Shown in pieces: positions 49,401-64,000 of a DNA stretch of 64,000 nucleotides. The DNA lies in contig OX030966.1 of assembly GCA_943735955.1 (NCBI GenBank), positions 6,672,393 through 6,736,392 on the forward strand, in the 5' to 3' direction. The notes under the pieces were generated by a model. That model saw only the letters and a program-made list of their open reading frames with translations, ran no database searches and was not told the origin of the DNA. This DNA is from Piscicola geometra (taxonomy: Eukaryota > Annelida > Clitellata > Hirudinida > Piscicolidae). The position numbers and the translations under genes were made by a program. Position 1 is the stretch's first letter, and each line of letters begins with the position of its first letter.

Positions 49401-52400
49401 ATGAATATATATTTATTTATTTTGTTTTTGGGCTATTATTTTTATTTTATTAAAACACGAAACTTTGGTTTAGAGTTACAAGAGAATACTTGCGATATTT
49501 CAAACGTAATATTTATGGAATTTAAAGTCTGAAAAAGTTCATGAAGACAATAAAGTCAACAAAAATGAAGTTATATTTATAAAATAAATTTAAAAATAGT
49601 TCAAAATCTCTTTAAAAATCGATATTTTTATCTAGTTTCCTGTTCAAACAGTCTTGTGCATGGTTGACAAACACATCGGAATTGCACACTTTAAACACGA
49701 ATTAATAGCTTTTTTCACAATCGAAATGTTCTTGAAGTAATTTTTAAGATACTAATTTTCTATAATTTACATATATTCAAAATCACAACCACGCCACCAG
49801 AATCATCATCATCATGAGCACTCCGATCTTGACTTAACTTTTGTCCTGAAGAAGCAGAAGAATGAATTATATAGGCGGCAGTATTAGAACAATTAAAGAA
49901 CTGCGTAAAAAAGTTCAGTTGTAAAAGGCGCCCTTGCCTTCGTTTTATGCGTCCAGCACCTTTATGACTTTGCCTGTTGCGCGCTATATGAATTATTTTC
50001 TTTACAAAACGAAGCGCTACAACATCACGTCGCAATGGCGATTGGGGCATTTAAAGTTGTACCTCGAATACTTCGTGTGCCTTTGCAATTGTGTGTGTGT
50101 GTTTTGTGTGCGGGTTTGTGCGGGTGAGTGTGTGTTCTTTCCATGATCTCTCTTGTGACGTGTTTTATCACTCCATTCAATATTCCTCCCCTCCCATCTT
50201 TTTCATCTTTTTTATCTTCTCAATTTCCTACTTATCCCTTCAGTTTCCCTCAATCGTTCGTACAAATAAATCTTGAACGAAGTCTCTTAGCAGACGTTTC
50301 GCATGGCAAGTCCAAGTTTAAAAGGCACAGTGATTTGTACACGAAACGTAGAGATATTGAAACTTTAGAATAAAATGTTTCTTAAATATTGCTTAAGTTT
50401 GAGCCGATGTAAGCCACAATGTAATAACGATTGTGACTTAAGGCTCTTTAACTCAGCTTTAAGGCTATAAAAAATGATTTAAAGACCTTTTATTATTTAA
50501 TATTTTTATTAACTTTGAATGAAAAAATGTGACTAAGTTTTTGTTTTTGAAAAAAATCATTTTTAATTTTCACAAAAGTCACTTAAATTGAACCAAAATC
50601 AATCTTGAGGCATTAAAAACGTCGCTTGCAGTTGGGTTTGTTGATGAGAAATATTTTCACAATAAATGTAGCGCTATAATCATTGAACTCAGAATGCAAT
50701 TGCAGCAATATAAATTTTATACTACTCTAAAAAGACTCGGAGGAAGAAAAGGAAGGAGGAGGAGATGGAAGGAAGGTTACAGGGAGATGGAGACTGGGTA
50801 CGCCCATAAAAAAGAATGAACAAGTCAGGGAGAAAGATGAATAATCATAAATCATAAAGATAGATTGGAATAAATAACAATCATATAAATCAGAAGATTT
50901 TAATAATAATAATAATAATAATAAAAAGCAATATTAGAGATAAATCATAAAGTAGCCATAACATAAAAACTTGGAAACGGAATCAATTGGGTATCTCTGA
51001 CTCATTCTGCATGACTCAGCTTCCATCCATTCATCCATCTATTCATCCATTCATTCATCCATCCATTCATCCATCCATTTATTCATCTACCTATTCATCC
51101 ATCCATTCATCCATCCATTCATCCATCCATTCATCCATCCATTCATCCATCCATTCATCCATCCATTCATCCATCCATTCATCCATCCATTCATCCATCC
51201 ATTCATCCATCCATTCATCCATCCATTCATCCATCCATTCATCAAAAAATCTACTCATATAAACATCCATCCATGTTTTCCGAATGAGAAATAATTTATT
51301 CATTCATCTTCACAACAGTCATCATCCATTCATTCACCACGAAATACAAATTCTTCCATTCATGAATTTGATCATATTCTCGCAGATTTTCTACTATTTC
51401 AAACATAATTCTAAAATTTAAACTCTTATAACTTAAATAAAAAAATTTAACTCAGCTCTGCAACGACCTTCCATCCCTTCAAAACCCAAATCAAACATTC
51501 CAACCAATCATCCACAACCATATCCACTCACCTCTTCGTGTAGATTAGTAACCAATAGGACAGCAGACATTTGGTCATGTGACCAGGGCATTCTGACGCC
51601 CACCAATGACGTCATGGGTAGGCCGGGGGAGGTGGAAGGAATGGCTATAGGGTTGTATGGAAGGTTTCCTGGACGGAAAAAAGTTGAAAAAGTCTTCAAA
51701 AATCTGCTATTTAAATAAATCTAAAACCGTTTATTAATATTATTGTTTTAATATTGTATATTATTGTTGTTATTATCATTGACCCACCTAGATTCGAATG
51801 GGTTGGAGCACAGTAGGCAAGGGCAGGTCCGATGCCAGGAATGTTCACCGTGGTCGTGTAGGCCGGAGTCACCAGTGAGGCGGCTGTTGTTGGAGTTTAT
51901 TTTGAGGAAAACCTCTTCTTAATCTCTTCCTCATCACTCCAACACCCCATCCATTCTTTCTAAAACATTTAAACTTTGATCACATTAGAAGCATCCTTCC
52001 CATCTCTTTCCAAGCCTTCCCGTTTTTCTTCATTCGATCCGACCACCGCCTCACCTGGGTGATAGAGCACCGGCGACGCACCGAAGGAGACGGGACTGAT
52101 GTCGCCCGAGGGGAGGCTCGAGTCGGTGTAGTCTCTGCTCTTGTCGTTGTTGTAGCGCACGTTGAGCGACGGAAGCTTCGAAAAGTCGACCCGCATGACG
52201 CAGCAGCCAGGGAAGATGCACTGACTGTTCAGCGACTGTAGTGTGGTGAGGTGTGGTGTGGTGTGGTGAGGTGTGGTGTGGTGTGGTGTGGTGTGGTGTG
52301 GTGTGGTGAGATGTGGTGTTGTGTGGTGTGGTGAGATGTGGTGTGGTGCGGTGTGGTGAAGTGTGGTGTGGTGAGGTGTCGTGAGGTGTGGTGTGGTGAG

Positions 52401-54421
52401 GTGTGGTGTGGTGAGGTGTGGTGAAGTGTGGTGTGGTGTGGTGAAGCGTGGTGTGGTGAGGTGTGGTGTGGTGTGGTGAAGTGTGGTGTGGTGAGGTGAG
52501 ATGTGGTGTGGTGTGGTGTTGTGTGGTGTGGTGCGGTGTGGTGAAGTGTGGTGTGGTGAGGTGTGGTGTGGTGTGGTGTGGTGAGGTGTGGTGTGAGGTG
52601 TGGATTGAGGTTTTTGGGTGATTGGTGATGGAAGATAGGAATGAATTGAGTGGGCAGTGATAGTTTGGTTTGAAATCATATTCAACTTTTTCAACCCTCC
52701 CTCTCTCTCTTCTCTAGCCCCACAGACCGCTTTTGCTTCCTGAGCAGACGACGTTTCTGTGTACTGAATGAGCGCCTGGAACGCATCTGAAGACAAAGTC
52801 ATGACAAAAATAAAAATTTATTTTTAAAAATACGTGTTAGTTTAACGTGTTATTATCTAGAAAAATTTACTGTTTTTGCTGAAGGTGATTATCTTGGTGA
52901 CAGTGCCGTACTTGGAAAAAATCTGCAAAAACAAAATAAATAAACAATTTGAATGGCAAAATATAATTTTGCATTTAAAAATCAGTTATCTGAATAAAAA
53001 TGTGTATAATTCAAAGATATACTTAAATAAAACTGTGTTTAATGTATGATTTGTTGAAGATATTTTTGTTTCACCCATTTTCACCTGCTTCAAGTTGTCT
53101 AGAGAGACTTGGTAGAACATGTTTTCAATTACGACTCTGAGAACGCTTTTGTCGTTGCTGTTGTTGTTGGGGTTGTGGTTGTTGTGGTTGTGGTTGTTGT
53201 TGTTGTTGTCATGGTGGTTGTGGTTTGGCTGGTTGCTGTGGTCACTGTTTAAAGCGTTGCTATGGCATGTAGTGCTGATAGCAGTGGTAACGTTGTATTG
53301 TTGTTGTTGGTGTTGCTGGTGTTGTTGTTGCTGTAAAGAATGAAGCAGCAGTTGTTGTTGTTGGTGGTTTGTTGCAGCATTATTGGCATCGATGTTGTTG
53401 TTGTGGTGGGTTAGAAACATGCTGGATTGTTGGGGAATTGTTGCTGGAGTTGTTGTTGAGGTTGTCACAAAAAGATTGCCTCCACTTGAGTTCTGTGTGG
53501 TGTTGTTTGTTGGTTGTTGTTGTTGTTGTTTTTATTTTTATGTGTTTCTTATATGTGTTTTTGTATGTTGTGTTGATGTGTATGTATAATGTTCAAAGTG
53601 TTCTTTTTTTACAGAAAATCAAATGAATTTTGAATGGCAAATACTGAAGAGATTCTTAGGCAAATATAAAAACCACAAAAAATCGAAAACAGAAAAAAAC
53701 AAAAAAATATTTGAACAATATAAACTCATAAATATGCTCTAACATCAAAGCAAAAAAAATATATATTGAAAAGTAATTTTGAAAGTTATTTGTGACGAAA
53801 ACAAAGGGTGGTAGTTGGAGGATTATGTGCTTAAGTGGGTAATTGACTCCATCAATTAAACAACTTGTCTTAAAATATCTTGTTTTTGTTGGTTTATCTT
53901 TTTGAGTTTTTCAAACTATAGTTGAATAGAAACATTTAATCAATAATGTTATTATAATTTATTTATATTTTAAAATGTTCTTACTAAATATTAAAGTAAA
54001 AATGTATAAATGTATCAATACAAAATATTGTCAAACATTGGGTTTTTCAAATTGGCGCGCGAGTGGTTAGGGGGGACTCACCCTGTACACCGGGTAGTAG
54101 ACATCCCCTTTCTGTAGCTGGTGCTGCTGTGGCTGGTGTGGTTGTTGAAGTTGTTGCAGTTGGTGAAGTTGTTGTGGCTGATGCAGTTGCTGAGCCTGAA
54201 TATGTTGGGACTGTTGTTGTTGTTGCTGAATTTGCGGTTGTTGTTGCAGTTGTTGTTGTTGTTGTTGAAGTTGTTGTTGTAGTTGCAGCTGCTGCGGCTG
54301 TTGTAGTTGCTGCGCTTGCAGTGGCTGGTCGCCCAGCTGCAGGAACATGACGCGTTCTCGGAGAGCGGGAGTGTCGCTGTAGAGGCCAATGAGTCCTGTC
54401 GCCACCTCGGTCATCTCAAGT
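45382..54421 (-). CDS. PTBP1: Polypyrimidine tract-binding protein (PTB/hnRNP I family), 5'-partial, 13 exons traced
   Basis: Exons, 5' to 3': 54421-54082, 53492-53085, 52922-52871, 52786-52728, 52235-52055, 51883-51788, 51668-51532, 47671-47638, 47442-47350, 46992-46895, 46783-46665, 46363-46298, 46071-46008, then the terminal exon 45858-45382; phases agree at every junction. The first enters RRM1 at [20 protein letters not shown] and ends it with [12 protein letters not shown]; the front half of RRM1 and the start codon are not found. RRM2 has [39 protein letters not shown] and [20 protein letters not shown], then [16 protein letters not shown]3 has [19 protein letters not shown] and [23 protein letters not shown]4 has [26 protein letters not shown] and ends [11 protein letters not shown]. 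These are PTB-specific signatures. The protein binds CU-rich RNA and regulates splicing in the nucleus. RRM1 and RRM2 are separated by polyGln and polyAsn linkers, and an extra tail follows SKSTI. The symbol is by orthology to the PTBP1/2/3 group. Confidence 0.93.
46370..46515. repeat. (GAT)n/GATGGT repeat in a PTB intron
   Basis: Plus-strand ATGATGATGATGGTGATG tract between the RRM4 exons, starting beside the acceptor of exon 46363-46298. Confidence 0.85.
47100..47310. repeat. CCACCAACCACTCACCCACC repeat in a PTB intron
   Basis: About ten 15-18 bp units, A/C/T-only on the plus strand, between the RRM3 exons. Confidence 0.85.
47672..51531 (-). other. 3.86-kb PTB intron with two unexplained minus-strand ORFs
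   Basis: This is the longest intron of the window. A minus-strand frame at 47878-48183 reads [20 protein letters not shown] and later [20 protein letters not shown] with balanced composition. Another at 49760-50050 reads [20 protein letters not shown]. Neither resembles a domain I know. Other content: GT-rich DNA at 48513-48870, AT-rich DNA, and the CATC array at 51018-51245. Confidence 0.4.
51018..51245. repeat. (CATCCATCCATT)n 12-bp array in a PTB intron
   Basis: About 18 units, near perfect in the second half. In both orientations it makes small Ile/His/Ser or Met/Asp/Glu/Trp ORFs. Confidence 0.95.
52238..52612. repeat. GTGTG/GTGAG 5-bp-based array in a PTB intron
   Basis: Pentamer mixture GTGTGGTGTGGTGAGGTGTG, beginning 2-3 bases from the acceptor of exon 52235-52055, so the sense 3' splice region is ACACCTCACC repeat. 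Confidence 0.95.
53150..53470. repeat. Coding polyAsn/polyGln triplet tracts in the PTB RRM1-RRM2 linker
   Basis: GTT and TGTTGC repeats read on the minus strand as Asn/His-rich and Gln-rich runs inside exon 53492-53085, just before RRM2. A second polyGln run occupies about 54110-54320 of exon 54421-54082. Confidence 0.85.
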
Positions 54422-54434
54422 CTGCATCGTGGTG

Positions 54435-54620
54435 GTGTTGGCGGTGGTGATGATGATGATGGTGATGGTGATGATGATGGTGGGGATGATGATGGCGGTG
54501 GTGATGGTGATGGTGGTGATGATGATGGTGGTGATGGTGGCGGTGGTGGTGATGGTGATGGTGGTGAGGATGATGATGGTGATGATGATGATGATGGTGA
54601 TGGTGATGATGATGAGAAGG
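54435..54620. repeat. GATGATGGTGGTGATGGTGATG repeat upstream of the first traced PTB exon
   Basis: Irregular GAT/GGT triplet tract in the PTB intron, starting about 13 bases from the acceptor at 54422. Confidence 0.85.
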
Positions 54621-57116
54621 GTTTGTTTTATTTGTGGTTTTGTAAATTGTTACTAAATTATTATTATTTTTATTGACACAATTAATTTGAATGCTTGATG
54701 GATACAGTCTCTAATTGACCTGTTTACTCCGTTTGGCAGGAATAGCAATGATGATGATCACGATAACGCATACAATAAAATAAAGAATAAAAATAAATTA
54801 ATTAAAACAATTTTAAAAATAAAAATAATGAGGATGATAAACGCACAGTTGCAATACAACTGAGCTCATAATTTGAACCGCAAACGTGTTTTAAAGGCAC
54901 CATCACAGCATGAGTACATCAGCAACACTAGGTAAGTTTCATTCCCGGAGTAGTAGTGTTCAAGTAGAACAAAAAGTGTGGAAACATCAAGAAATATTGG
55001 GTTAAGTAGAGCAAAAAGTGTGGAAACACTAGTTGAGCGGAGCAGCATCGCCTATGGCGTGTTCGATGCGTGCCTCAGTGCTGTCACTTGAACGGGGTTC
55101 GCGTATCATTCTCTTGTCAAAACAGTTTCCTGATTAGCTGAGTAGGCTCTAGAATGCATGCTGGTATGTTTATGTAGGAGGTCGTGGCGATGTTGATGGG
55201 GAGGGGGTGGGGTTGTGGGTGGTTTTGTTAATGTGATGTGGTGGGGTGTGGTGGTAGTCCATTCACTCACCCAACTACTCATCCACCCACTCATCCATCC
55301 CATCCACCCATAAACTCCACTCACCCATCCACCCATCCACTTATCCATCTACCCATTCACTCATTCATCCACCCATCCACACATCCATCCACCCATCCAC
55401 TCATCCATCCACTCATCCATCCCCTCATCCATCCACCCATCCACTCATCCATCCACTCATCCATCCACTCATCCATCCACTCATCCATCCATTCATCCAT
55501 CCACCCATCCACTCATCCATCCACCCATCCAATCGTCCCATCCCATCCAGCAATCCATTGCCACTTTATTATTTACACAGCACAGGACTAATGGTCACAA
55601 ATTCGCACGCCATTACGTCAATATCTCGGGGGAATATTTAGTATCTTTATGTATGACGTCATTGATAAAAAATATAAATAAGCTGGCGCAAGTAAATGCT
55701 TAGTAAACAAAAACGGCGTGAAGATTGCTTTTTTGGATAATACCGGAAATGAGTCTTGCCCTTCTTGTTTGAATTCGTTGATTTAATCACTAAATAAAAA
55801 GGCTTCAATCTATTTTTTAACTGAAAATTTAATTTAAAATGTTGACACGTCAAATTTTATTTCGAAATACATTTTTTTTATTTCAGTAAAATGTCTAAAA
55901 AATGAAAAATGAGAGAAAAATGGAGTATAAATAGTCTGGATGGCTAGAAAAATGCATTTTTGCATGCGTTAAGCCTCTGTGCAGACGTACATCAAAGCGT
56001 CAGTGTTGATTTTAAAAACATACTTTTTTGTGATGAAGGAGTGAGTGAGTGAGTGAATGAATGAAACTAAAGTAGTTTAATTTTCTTAATTTTGAAATAA
56101 TAATCAGATCTTTATTTTCTAAATGCTTCAGAACCAAAAGTTTAATGCAATACCATCATTCCTGAAATCAAACTGTTCTTATTTTTATTAAACATTAAAC
56201 TAAATGAATTACAATTTTAATATTCAAAATACGAATTTTATTATTAATAATAGGACTAAATTATTTGAACATTAAAAAATGTCAACATTATTATTTTATA
56301 AAACAATTCTATTTATTTATATTGAATTTATATTTTATCATTAACAGTTTTTATTTCTATTCAATTTATTTATTTTTATTTTATTTCATTATATTTTTAT
56401 TAATTCTTATTATGTTTGTTATTTAGGTTCCTTCTGACTGACTTGCTGGGCTGACGTTAGTTGCTCTGACGGGGCATCCGTTATTCTTAATGTCCTTCCC
56501 TTTATTATTAGTTTTATTTTGCAGCCATTCTTTTATTTAATTTTAGAAATATCGTTTCTAATTGTTTGAAATATTTTAAAATATAGTTTTTAATCGTTTA
56601 AAATCATTTGACAAATTATTTATTCAACCCCATTAAACCTCCCAAAAACCATTTAAGATGTTAACTTTTTCTTGAGGTCGTTTCAGAGTTTACATTCAAA
56701 AAAGATTTTCAAAATAATTGATTTGTTGCTTAGGAAGCTGTATTCTCTATGGTCTGTTTTCTCAAATTCAGTTACAACCCACAAATAAAAAGCATCTACA
56801 ATCCTTTCTACATTATGTAGCTCTCAATTTTGTCTTGAAAGCTAAAAAATGAAAGATCGTGTTCAGAGTGTAAAGACGTCTGAAAGACCTGGAACTTATG
56901 GAAGACTGTAAACAAGGAAAGTTGGATAAGGAAAAGTAAGACAGCTAATTGAAACGCTAATAGCCGTCACTCCACACATCCTTAACACAGAAAATCACAT
57001 GCAGTGTGTGTGTTTGTTTATGTGTTTGTGTGTGGGTTTGGGTGTGTGCCCATATGGAGGTTTTCATGTAAATGAAACACATAATTTCTATCTGAACCCA
57101 CACCCCCTTCATACAC
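54621..57116. other. Non-coding interval, presumably within a long PTB intron
   Basis: AT-rich with one pair of 45-50 bp direct repeats around 54950-55030 (AAAAAGTGTGGAAACA core) and the CATCC array below. No exon encoding the missing front of RRM1 was found on the minus strand. Confidence 0.4.
55256..55545. repeat. (CATCCACCCATCCACT)n minisatellite
   Basis: Tetramer-based array with CATCCATCCACTCATC units, most regular at 55370-55530. Confidence 0.93.
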
Positions 57117-57524
<408 letters not shown>

Positions 57525-57731
57525 GTAGCAACAAATAGCGAGAAGTCGCCCTTAATGCTTGAATACTAAATGCAATCAACAGAAACCATCTATTCAACAA
57601 CAACAACAGCAACAACCACAAGAACAACAACATTTATATGTCAATAAAAAAACAATAGTGCTCAAATAAAACAACAATGAATTCAAAATGGAAATAATAA
57701 ATAATGATATAATTACAAACTGAAGCGAATT

Positions 57732-57758
57732 GGTAATATCGTTAATAACGATATTACC
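57732..57758. repeat. 27-bp perfect inverted repeat
   Basis: The arms GGTAATATCGTTA and TAACGATATTACC are exact reverse complements around a single A. The right arm ends on the last base of a candidate minus-strand exon, and the candidate donor GTAATA is part of that arm. Confidence 0.8.
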
Positions 57759-57830
57759 TTTAAAGGAGGCGTAAAACGAAGCCTCACTAGTCACCAGCAC
57801 TCCTGCATTCAAACGAATCCGTGAAGCCAT
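57758..57830 (-). CDS. Candidate first coding exon, possibly of PTB
   Basis: ATG at 57830 opens MASRIRLNAGVLVTSEASFY plus ASFK, ending in a good AAAG/GTAATA donor at phase 1. It is on the PTB strand, 3.3 kb upstream of the first confirmed exon, but the middle of RRM1 would still be missing between them. No similarity was recognised. Confidence 0.25.
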
Positions 57831-58349
57831 CTTCAAACCAAACTTCAGACATTCAAAATCAAAATTATTTTCTTTAATTTAATTCTTACTTGAACTACAT
57901 TTCTCTTTGCATTTTCAAACGCCAAAATTATTTAATAAGACACATCGTTATCATCATTATCTTCCTCCACATCATCATTTTCATACCCATCATCCCCATC
58001 ATCATCATCCCCACCATCATCATCTCTCGAGTAAAGAGGACTAGAGGAGTTGTGAAGGGCGTGTAATTGTGGCGCATGCATTAATCACAAGCCACAGTTC
58101 GCCTCAGCATCATCGTAAGCAGAACACATGAGAGATTATATTTTTCTTGTTTTTTCCCGCCTTTTTATGTAACGTAAAAGTATTTTTTCAAACTTTTCAC
58201 AACAAGACAAACCAAATATTCTCAGTATATTAACTCATTTTTTCACCTCTAATCCCATCCTCTCCACCCTCATCCCACCCCAACCACCCTAATCCCATCT
58301 TTTCCACCTTCTTTTCCATCTCCAACCACCCTCATTCCATCCCAACCAC

Positions 58350-58525
58350 CTTCAACCATGCCAGTATCTCCTTCATTTGTTTCCCCTCTCTAACCACCCT
58401 CATCCCATCCCAACCACCCTCAACCATGCCAGTATCTCCTTCATTTGTTTCCCATCTCCAAGCGCCATCAACCATGCCAGTATCTCCTTCATTTGTTTCC
58501 CATCTCCAAGCGCCATCAACGTTGT
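58350..58525. repeat. About 45-bp repeat, 3 copies
   Basis: Copies of ATGCCAGTATCTCCTTCATT followed by TGTTTCCC and variable C/A-rich spacers. Confidence 0.85.
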
Positions 58526-58863
58526 CAACTCACTTTTCAACTTCTCTCAAAGTTTTTGAATTCAAATCGCCATTTCAAACTTTTAAAACTGTCATTTCTG
58601 CTTCGAATGGAAATATCATCGTTTTGAATGTTTAAAATTATTTTTTTATGTTTAAATATTTCACGTTTAACCAGTTTTGTGAACAATTTTCTACATTTTC
58701 ATTAGAAAATATAAACCAACTAAAAATTTAAAAACAGAAAAATCTAGTTAGTCATAAACAGAAAACAACATAAAACTTTGGAAACCTCAAAAAGTCAAAT
58801 TTTTTCGAAGGAAATGTTCCAATAGAGCATTTTTAGCGACGCATTCTCTGCAAACTTCGACAT

Positions 58864-58925
58864 TTGTGACGCTTTGTGACGCTTTGTGACGCTTTGTGAC
58901 GCTTTGTGACGCTTTGTGACGTTTT
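58864..58925. repeat. 10-bp tandem repeat x 6
   Basis: TTTGTGACGC repeated about six times, the last copy changed to TTTGTGACGT. Confidence 0.95.
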
Positions 58926-59874
58926 GTGGTGATGTTTGGTGTTAATAAAGCCTGAGTTGCAGGTTATTGGCTCGTTCCTGCCTAATAAGATCTTTAACGG
59001 CTGCCACGCAAGTTATTGGAAACACTAGGACACATTGCTTTCGCTTAACTTTTTAAAGGTTTTTTTGAAACATTTCACTCACCAATCAGTTTGTCGCATG
59101 GACATTCAGCCTCGTCTTCCCACAAACCACTCATCTTTTGTGTTTTCATTTAGTTTTATGAATAGTTGTCCGTCTAACAAACAACTACTTCATCCATCCA
59201 TTCAACGATTTGACTAATGCTGCACCATTCATCCATCTATTCATGCAACCGATCCATCCTTCATCCTCCCACTCATCCTCCACAGAACCTCCCATCAAGG
59301 ATCGAACTTAATTAAAAGTTCTCTGTTTTGCGTTAGTCTGACAGCCTTCCATACTCTTCTCGCTCGCCATCGTCATCATCACCATCATCACCATCATCAT
59401 CATCTTCACCATCTGAATCAATATAAGTACCATCATCATCATCATCATCATCATCATCTTTTTTACTCATCATTGTCAACACCCCAACTCTTCCCACAAC
59501 TGTTATCACATCCTCCCATCTTCAGCACCATTACAACAACCACATCAACAACATCACCACCGCATCTATTCTTCCATAAACTCCCGAAATATTCCTCCCC
59601 AAAGTTTAATGATACATTTACAAATCCTTAATTCCCAAACTCACAGTTTCTCATGCAGAGTTCATAAAGAATCTGGATTTTAGTTTCTTCCTAAATCAGA
59701 CTGAAGCTTCTCGAATAAACCACCGCAGAACATAGAACTGAAGCCGATAAATCATGCTAATGTAGAAGTAAAAATCAAATTGTTCAAGTTTTTCAGTGAG
59801 AAACGAAATTTGTTTCAAATAAATTCCGTCAAAGCCTAAAAATGACACATTCGAAGAGTAATGACGTAGCTGGT

Positions 59875-60051
<177 letters not shown>

Positions 60052-60664
60052 TGATTGAAGCGTTTGTTCGTTTCTTTTTCCGAACTACAACCTCTCATCT
60101 TCGTCAATTCTTCATTGTTTTCATAATCATAAGTTTGGACACTCGGCCACTGAAGCGCGTGAGCATTCAAGGTGCTACTGTGGCCATTATACTCACTCAG
60201 ACCTCTTCAACATTTCACACATACTTTTAAAAACTTTTATAATATTGTATTGTACATTTTAAATTTGCAAAGAAAGTCTAAGGAGCAGATATATCCCATT
60301 ATAACACAGTTTGAGCCCAGTGATGTACAATGTGAGACATGCACATAAATCTGGGTAATCGAAAAAAGATTTTTTGTTTAAAAAATAATTATAAATACTT
60401 TTTAAAAAACAAATAAATGAATAATAGTGAAATATCTGATATGAATCTTATTAAATAGTAATCCGAGTGATCAATCAGACACTGTGCACCAGAAATAGAC
60501 AAACTATCGAAGGAGCTAAAAATATAAATAAAGGAAGAAAAAAAAGTGAAATATATTTCTACTAAATAAATTGACGACTCATTCAGAAAGCAAAATGACT
60601 TGAAAAAGTGGATCTCCTCTTCTCGCGACTACAATTATTAAACAAAAACCACATCATCATCATC

Positions 60665-60817
60665 ATGAGCGGTAGCAGTAGCCGCATCCTCTTCCTCATC
60701 TTCATCTTCACTACCATCACCAATATTTTGGTCTCAAAAAACCAGCCGCAACCACAGACACTTTTTCTCTACAACCACACTCCACCCAAAGTCTCCATCC
60801 AAGAATCTATTAGATAA
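60665..60817 (+). CDS. Candidate small ORF with a hydrophobic N-terminus, 50 aa
   Basis: MSGSSSRILFLIFIFTTITN followed by ILVSKNQPQPQ and ending VSIQESIR. The first 23 residues look like a signal peptide or anchor. There is no family match, promoter or splice support, and the ORF starts in a CATCATCAT context, so it may be chance. Confidence 0.2.
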   Translation: MSGSSSRILFLIFIFTTITNILVSKNQPQPQTLFLYNHTPPKVSIQESIR

Positions 60818-61471
60818 CAGTGGTGCACTGGTACAACCTCCACTACACCTCTCCTGAGATGCGAATGGCTGATTGATGACGCCTAACCACCATCGAACTA
60901 CCCATCGGTCTATCCTACCCTTTGTGTCTTCTTGTATTTATATTTCGAAAATGAAACTTTGAAAATGTTTCAAAGTTTCATCCAAACTCATTTTTTAATC
61001 TCAATTCGAACTTTTATTTTTTTACTAATCAAACTCCTATTATGGCATTTCAAAACGTCCAAAAAGATCTTTCCGATAAAAAGACTTTTGACTCTTCTCT
61101 TCATAATCATCTCGCATCGACGTCATCCCGTCAAACTTATTCATTCCTTCCATCCTCTTACTCCTCTTCATCATTGTTGTCTCATTCATCACCAAACCTT
61201 TCCAACCCATCTCCATTGAACCCCCTCTCTCTCCTGCAACCATTGCAACTAACCGCAACACTTCCACTCCTTCACCACTACCACAACCAGATCTTCATAT
61301 CAACACCAGTGTCCCTAGCTTGAATGCATGTGGATGTGAGTAGCTGGGAGGAGCAGCAGCCCCAAGTCCTGGCTGCTTCTGCCTCACATCACTGCACAAA
61401 TCCATCACACCAGAGCCAATATAGTCGCACAAGTGCAAAACAGCATTGCACTCACTCATGCGTAGGTTCAC

Positions 61472-61792
<321 letters not shown>

Positions 61793-62728
61793 TCGCTCTT
61801 GTAAGGGGTCCACAGGGACTCGGCATGATGACGATACGTATCTCGCGTTTACAACGTCTACATCATTATATTTCTTCCCTTCAATCTCCTACCATTTATT
61901 GTTCATCATTTTAATTTATTCTTTCCATCCATCTACTCTTTTCTTTTTTTTCGGTCATCTTTCTCTCATTCTCACCACCAATATCAACAGACTTCTCCAT
62001 CTCAAATCGATATCTTCTTCTTCCTCTCTCTTCCTTCTCTTCTCTCCATCAAATGCACTCTTCCACTCAAAATCAATTACAAGCACCTCAGTTATTCACT
62101 ATTCGTTTATTAATTTAGAGAATAATTTTCGTCGTTTTTTTATTACACATTTATAATAAAACGCGAGCTATAAAACGTATCAGAAACTAAATCACTTTTT
62201 GTAACAAAATATTTTTTTAACGATTCAAAATTCTAGCATGTAAGACCTTCATATAGCTCTACACAAACAGTGATTAGAACAGCGCACAATTTTACAGAGC
62301 TTAGCCAATAAGGGGTGTACACTTATTTACACAATTGTTGCTGGATTTTTTTCTTCTTTTTTATTTTAAATATTTTATTGTTTTTTTTCCACATTAGAAA
62401 ACTTTATTAATTAATTTAAATTAGTTTCAAAGTAAGTTTTGTTAATTATTGATGAAATTATGATTTTTTTGTCAGATTCGATAGCTTTCAATTTTGTCAA
62501 TAACATTATTTTTACTCTAAAAATAATTATTTATTTTATGAAATTTTAATTTATAAAATTTTAATACGCACTTTGGAGTGTTGGAATTTCGTTTAAAACC
62601 CCTATTAGTCCGTTAATTCGTCTGTAATACTGCTATTAGTATTAGTACTCTTCCCAAAAACCAGTTTTCTTCTTTTTCGTTACATTGATGAATTTTGATT
62701 CCAAAGTGTCAAATCGCCAATCATTTGT

Positions 62729-64000
<1,272 letters not shown>

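Overview
The window is nuclear DNA from an animal. Protein-coding information is split into many short exons with GT..AG introns of about 60 bp to 3.9 kb. The four genes are clear metazoan orthologues, and simple repeats are extremely abundant. A small heat-shock protein with two tandem alpha-crystallin-like regions, an arrangement best known from flatworms, hints at a platyhelminth, but this is an inference. There is no bacterial-style operon, CRISPR array, phage or recognisable transposase.

Layout: (1) 1-13435, minus strand: a GON4L/YARP-like nuclear co-regulator, traced through 21 exons with reading phase matching at every junction. Its 5' end is inside the window and its 3' end runs off base 1. 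(2) 13436-27447: intergenic, dominated by one 11.9 kb array of about 290 copies of a 41-bp unit. (3) 27448-37611, minus strand: a complete importin beta-1 gene (KPNB1), 25 exons and 872 codons. (4) 37612-38885: a head-to-head intergenic gap. (5) 38886-41145, plus strand: a two-domain small heat-shock protein whose first exon is not identified. (6) 41146-45381: AT-rich, with one unexplained acidic ORF. (7) 45382-54421, minus strand: a polypyrimidine-tract-binding protein (PTB) with RRM2, RRM3 and RRM4 complete and only the second half of RRM1 present. (8) 54422-64000: no confirmed exon; long CA, GT/AT and TAG microsatellites, CATCC minisatellites, one small ATG exon candidate and AT-rich DNA.

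The genes do not form a pathway. They are housekeeping neighbours: chromatin co-regulator, nuclear import receptor, chaperone and splicing regulator. The striking property is how tandem repeats relate to gene structure. Many introns consist almost wholly of a repeat private to that intron, often running to within a few bases of the splice site. Two introns inside GON4L are trinucleotide repeats without sense-strand stops, so they masquerade as poly-Leu/Ile or poly-Thr coding sequence. The apparent giant ORFs in the window, including a 4032-codon one, are tandem repeats and not genes.
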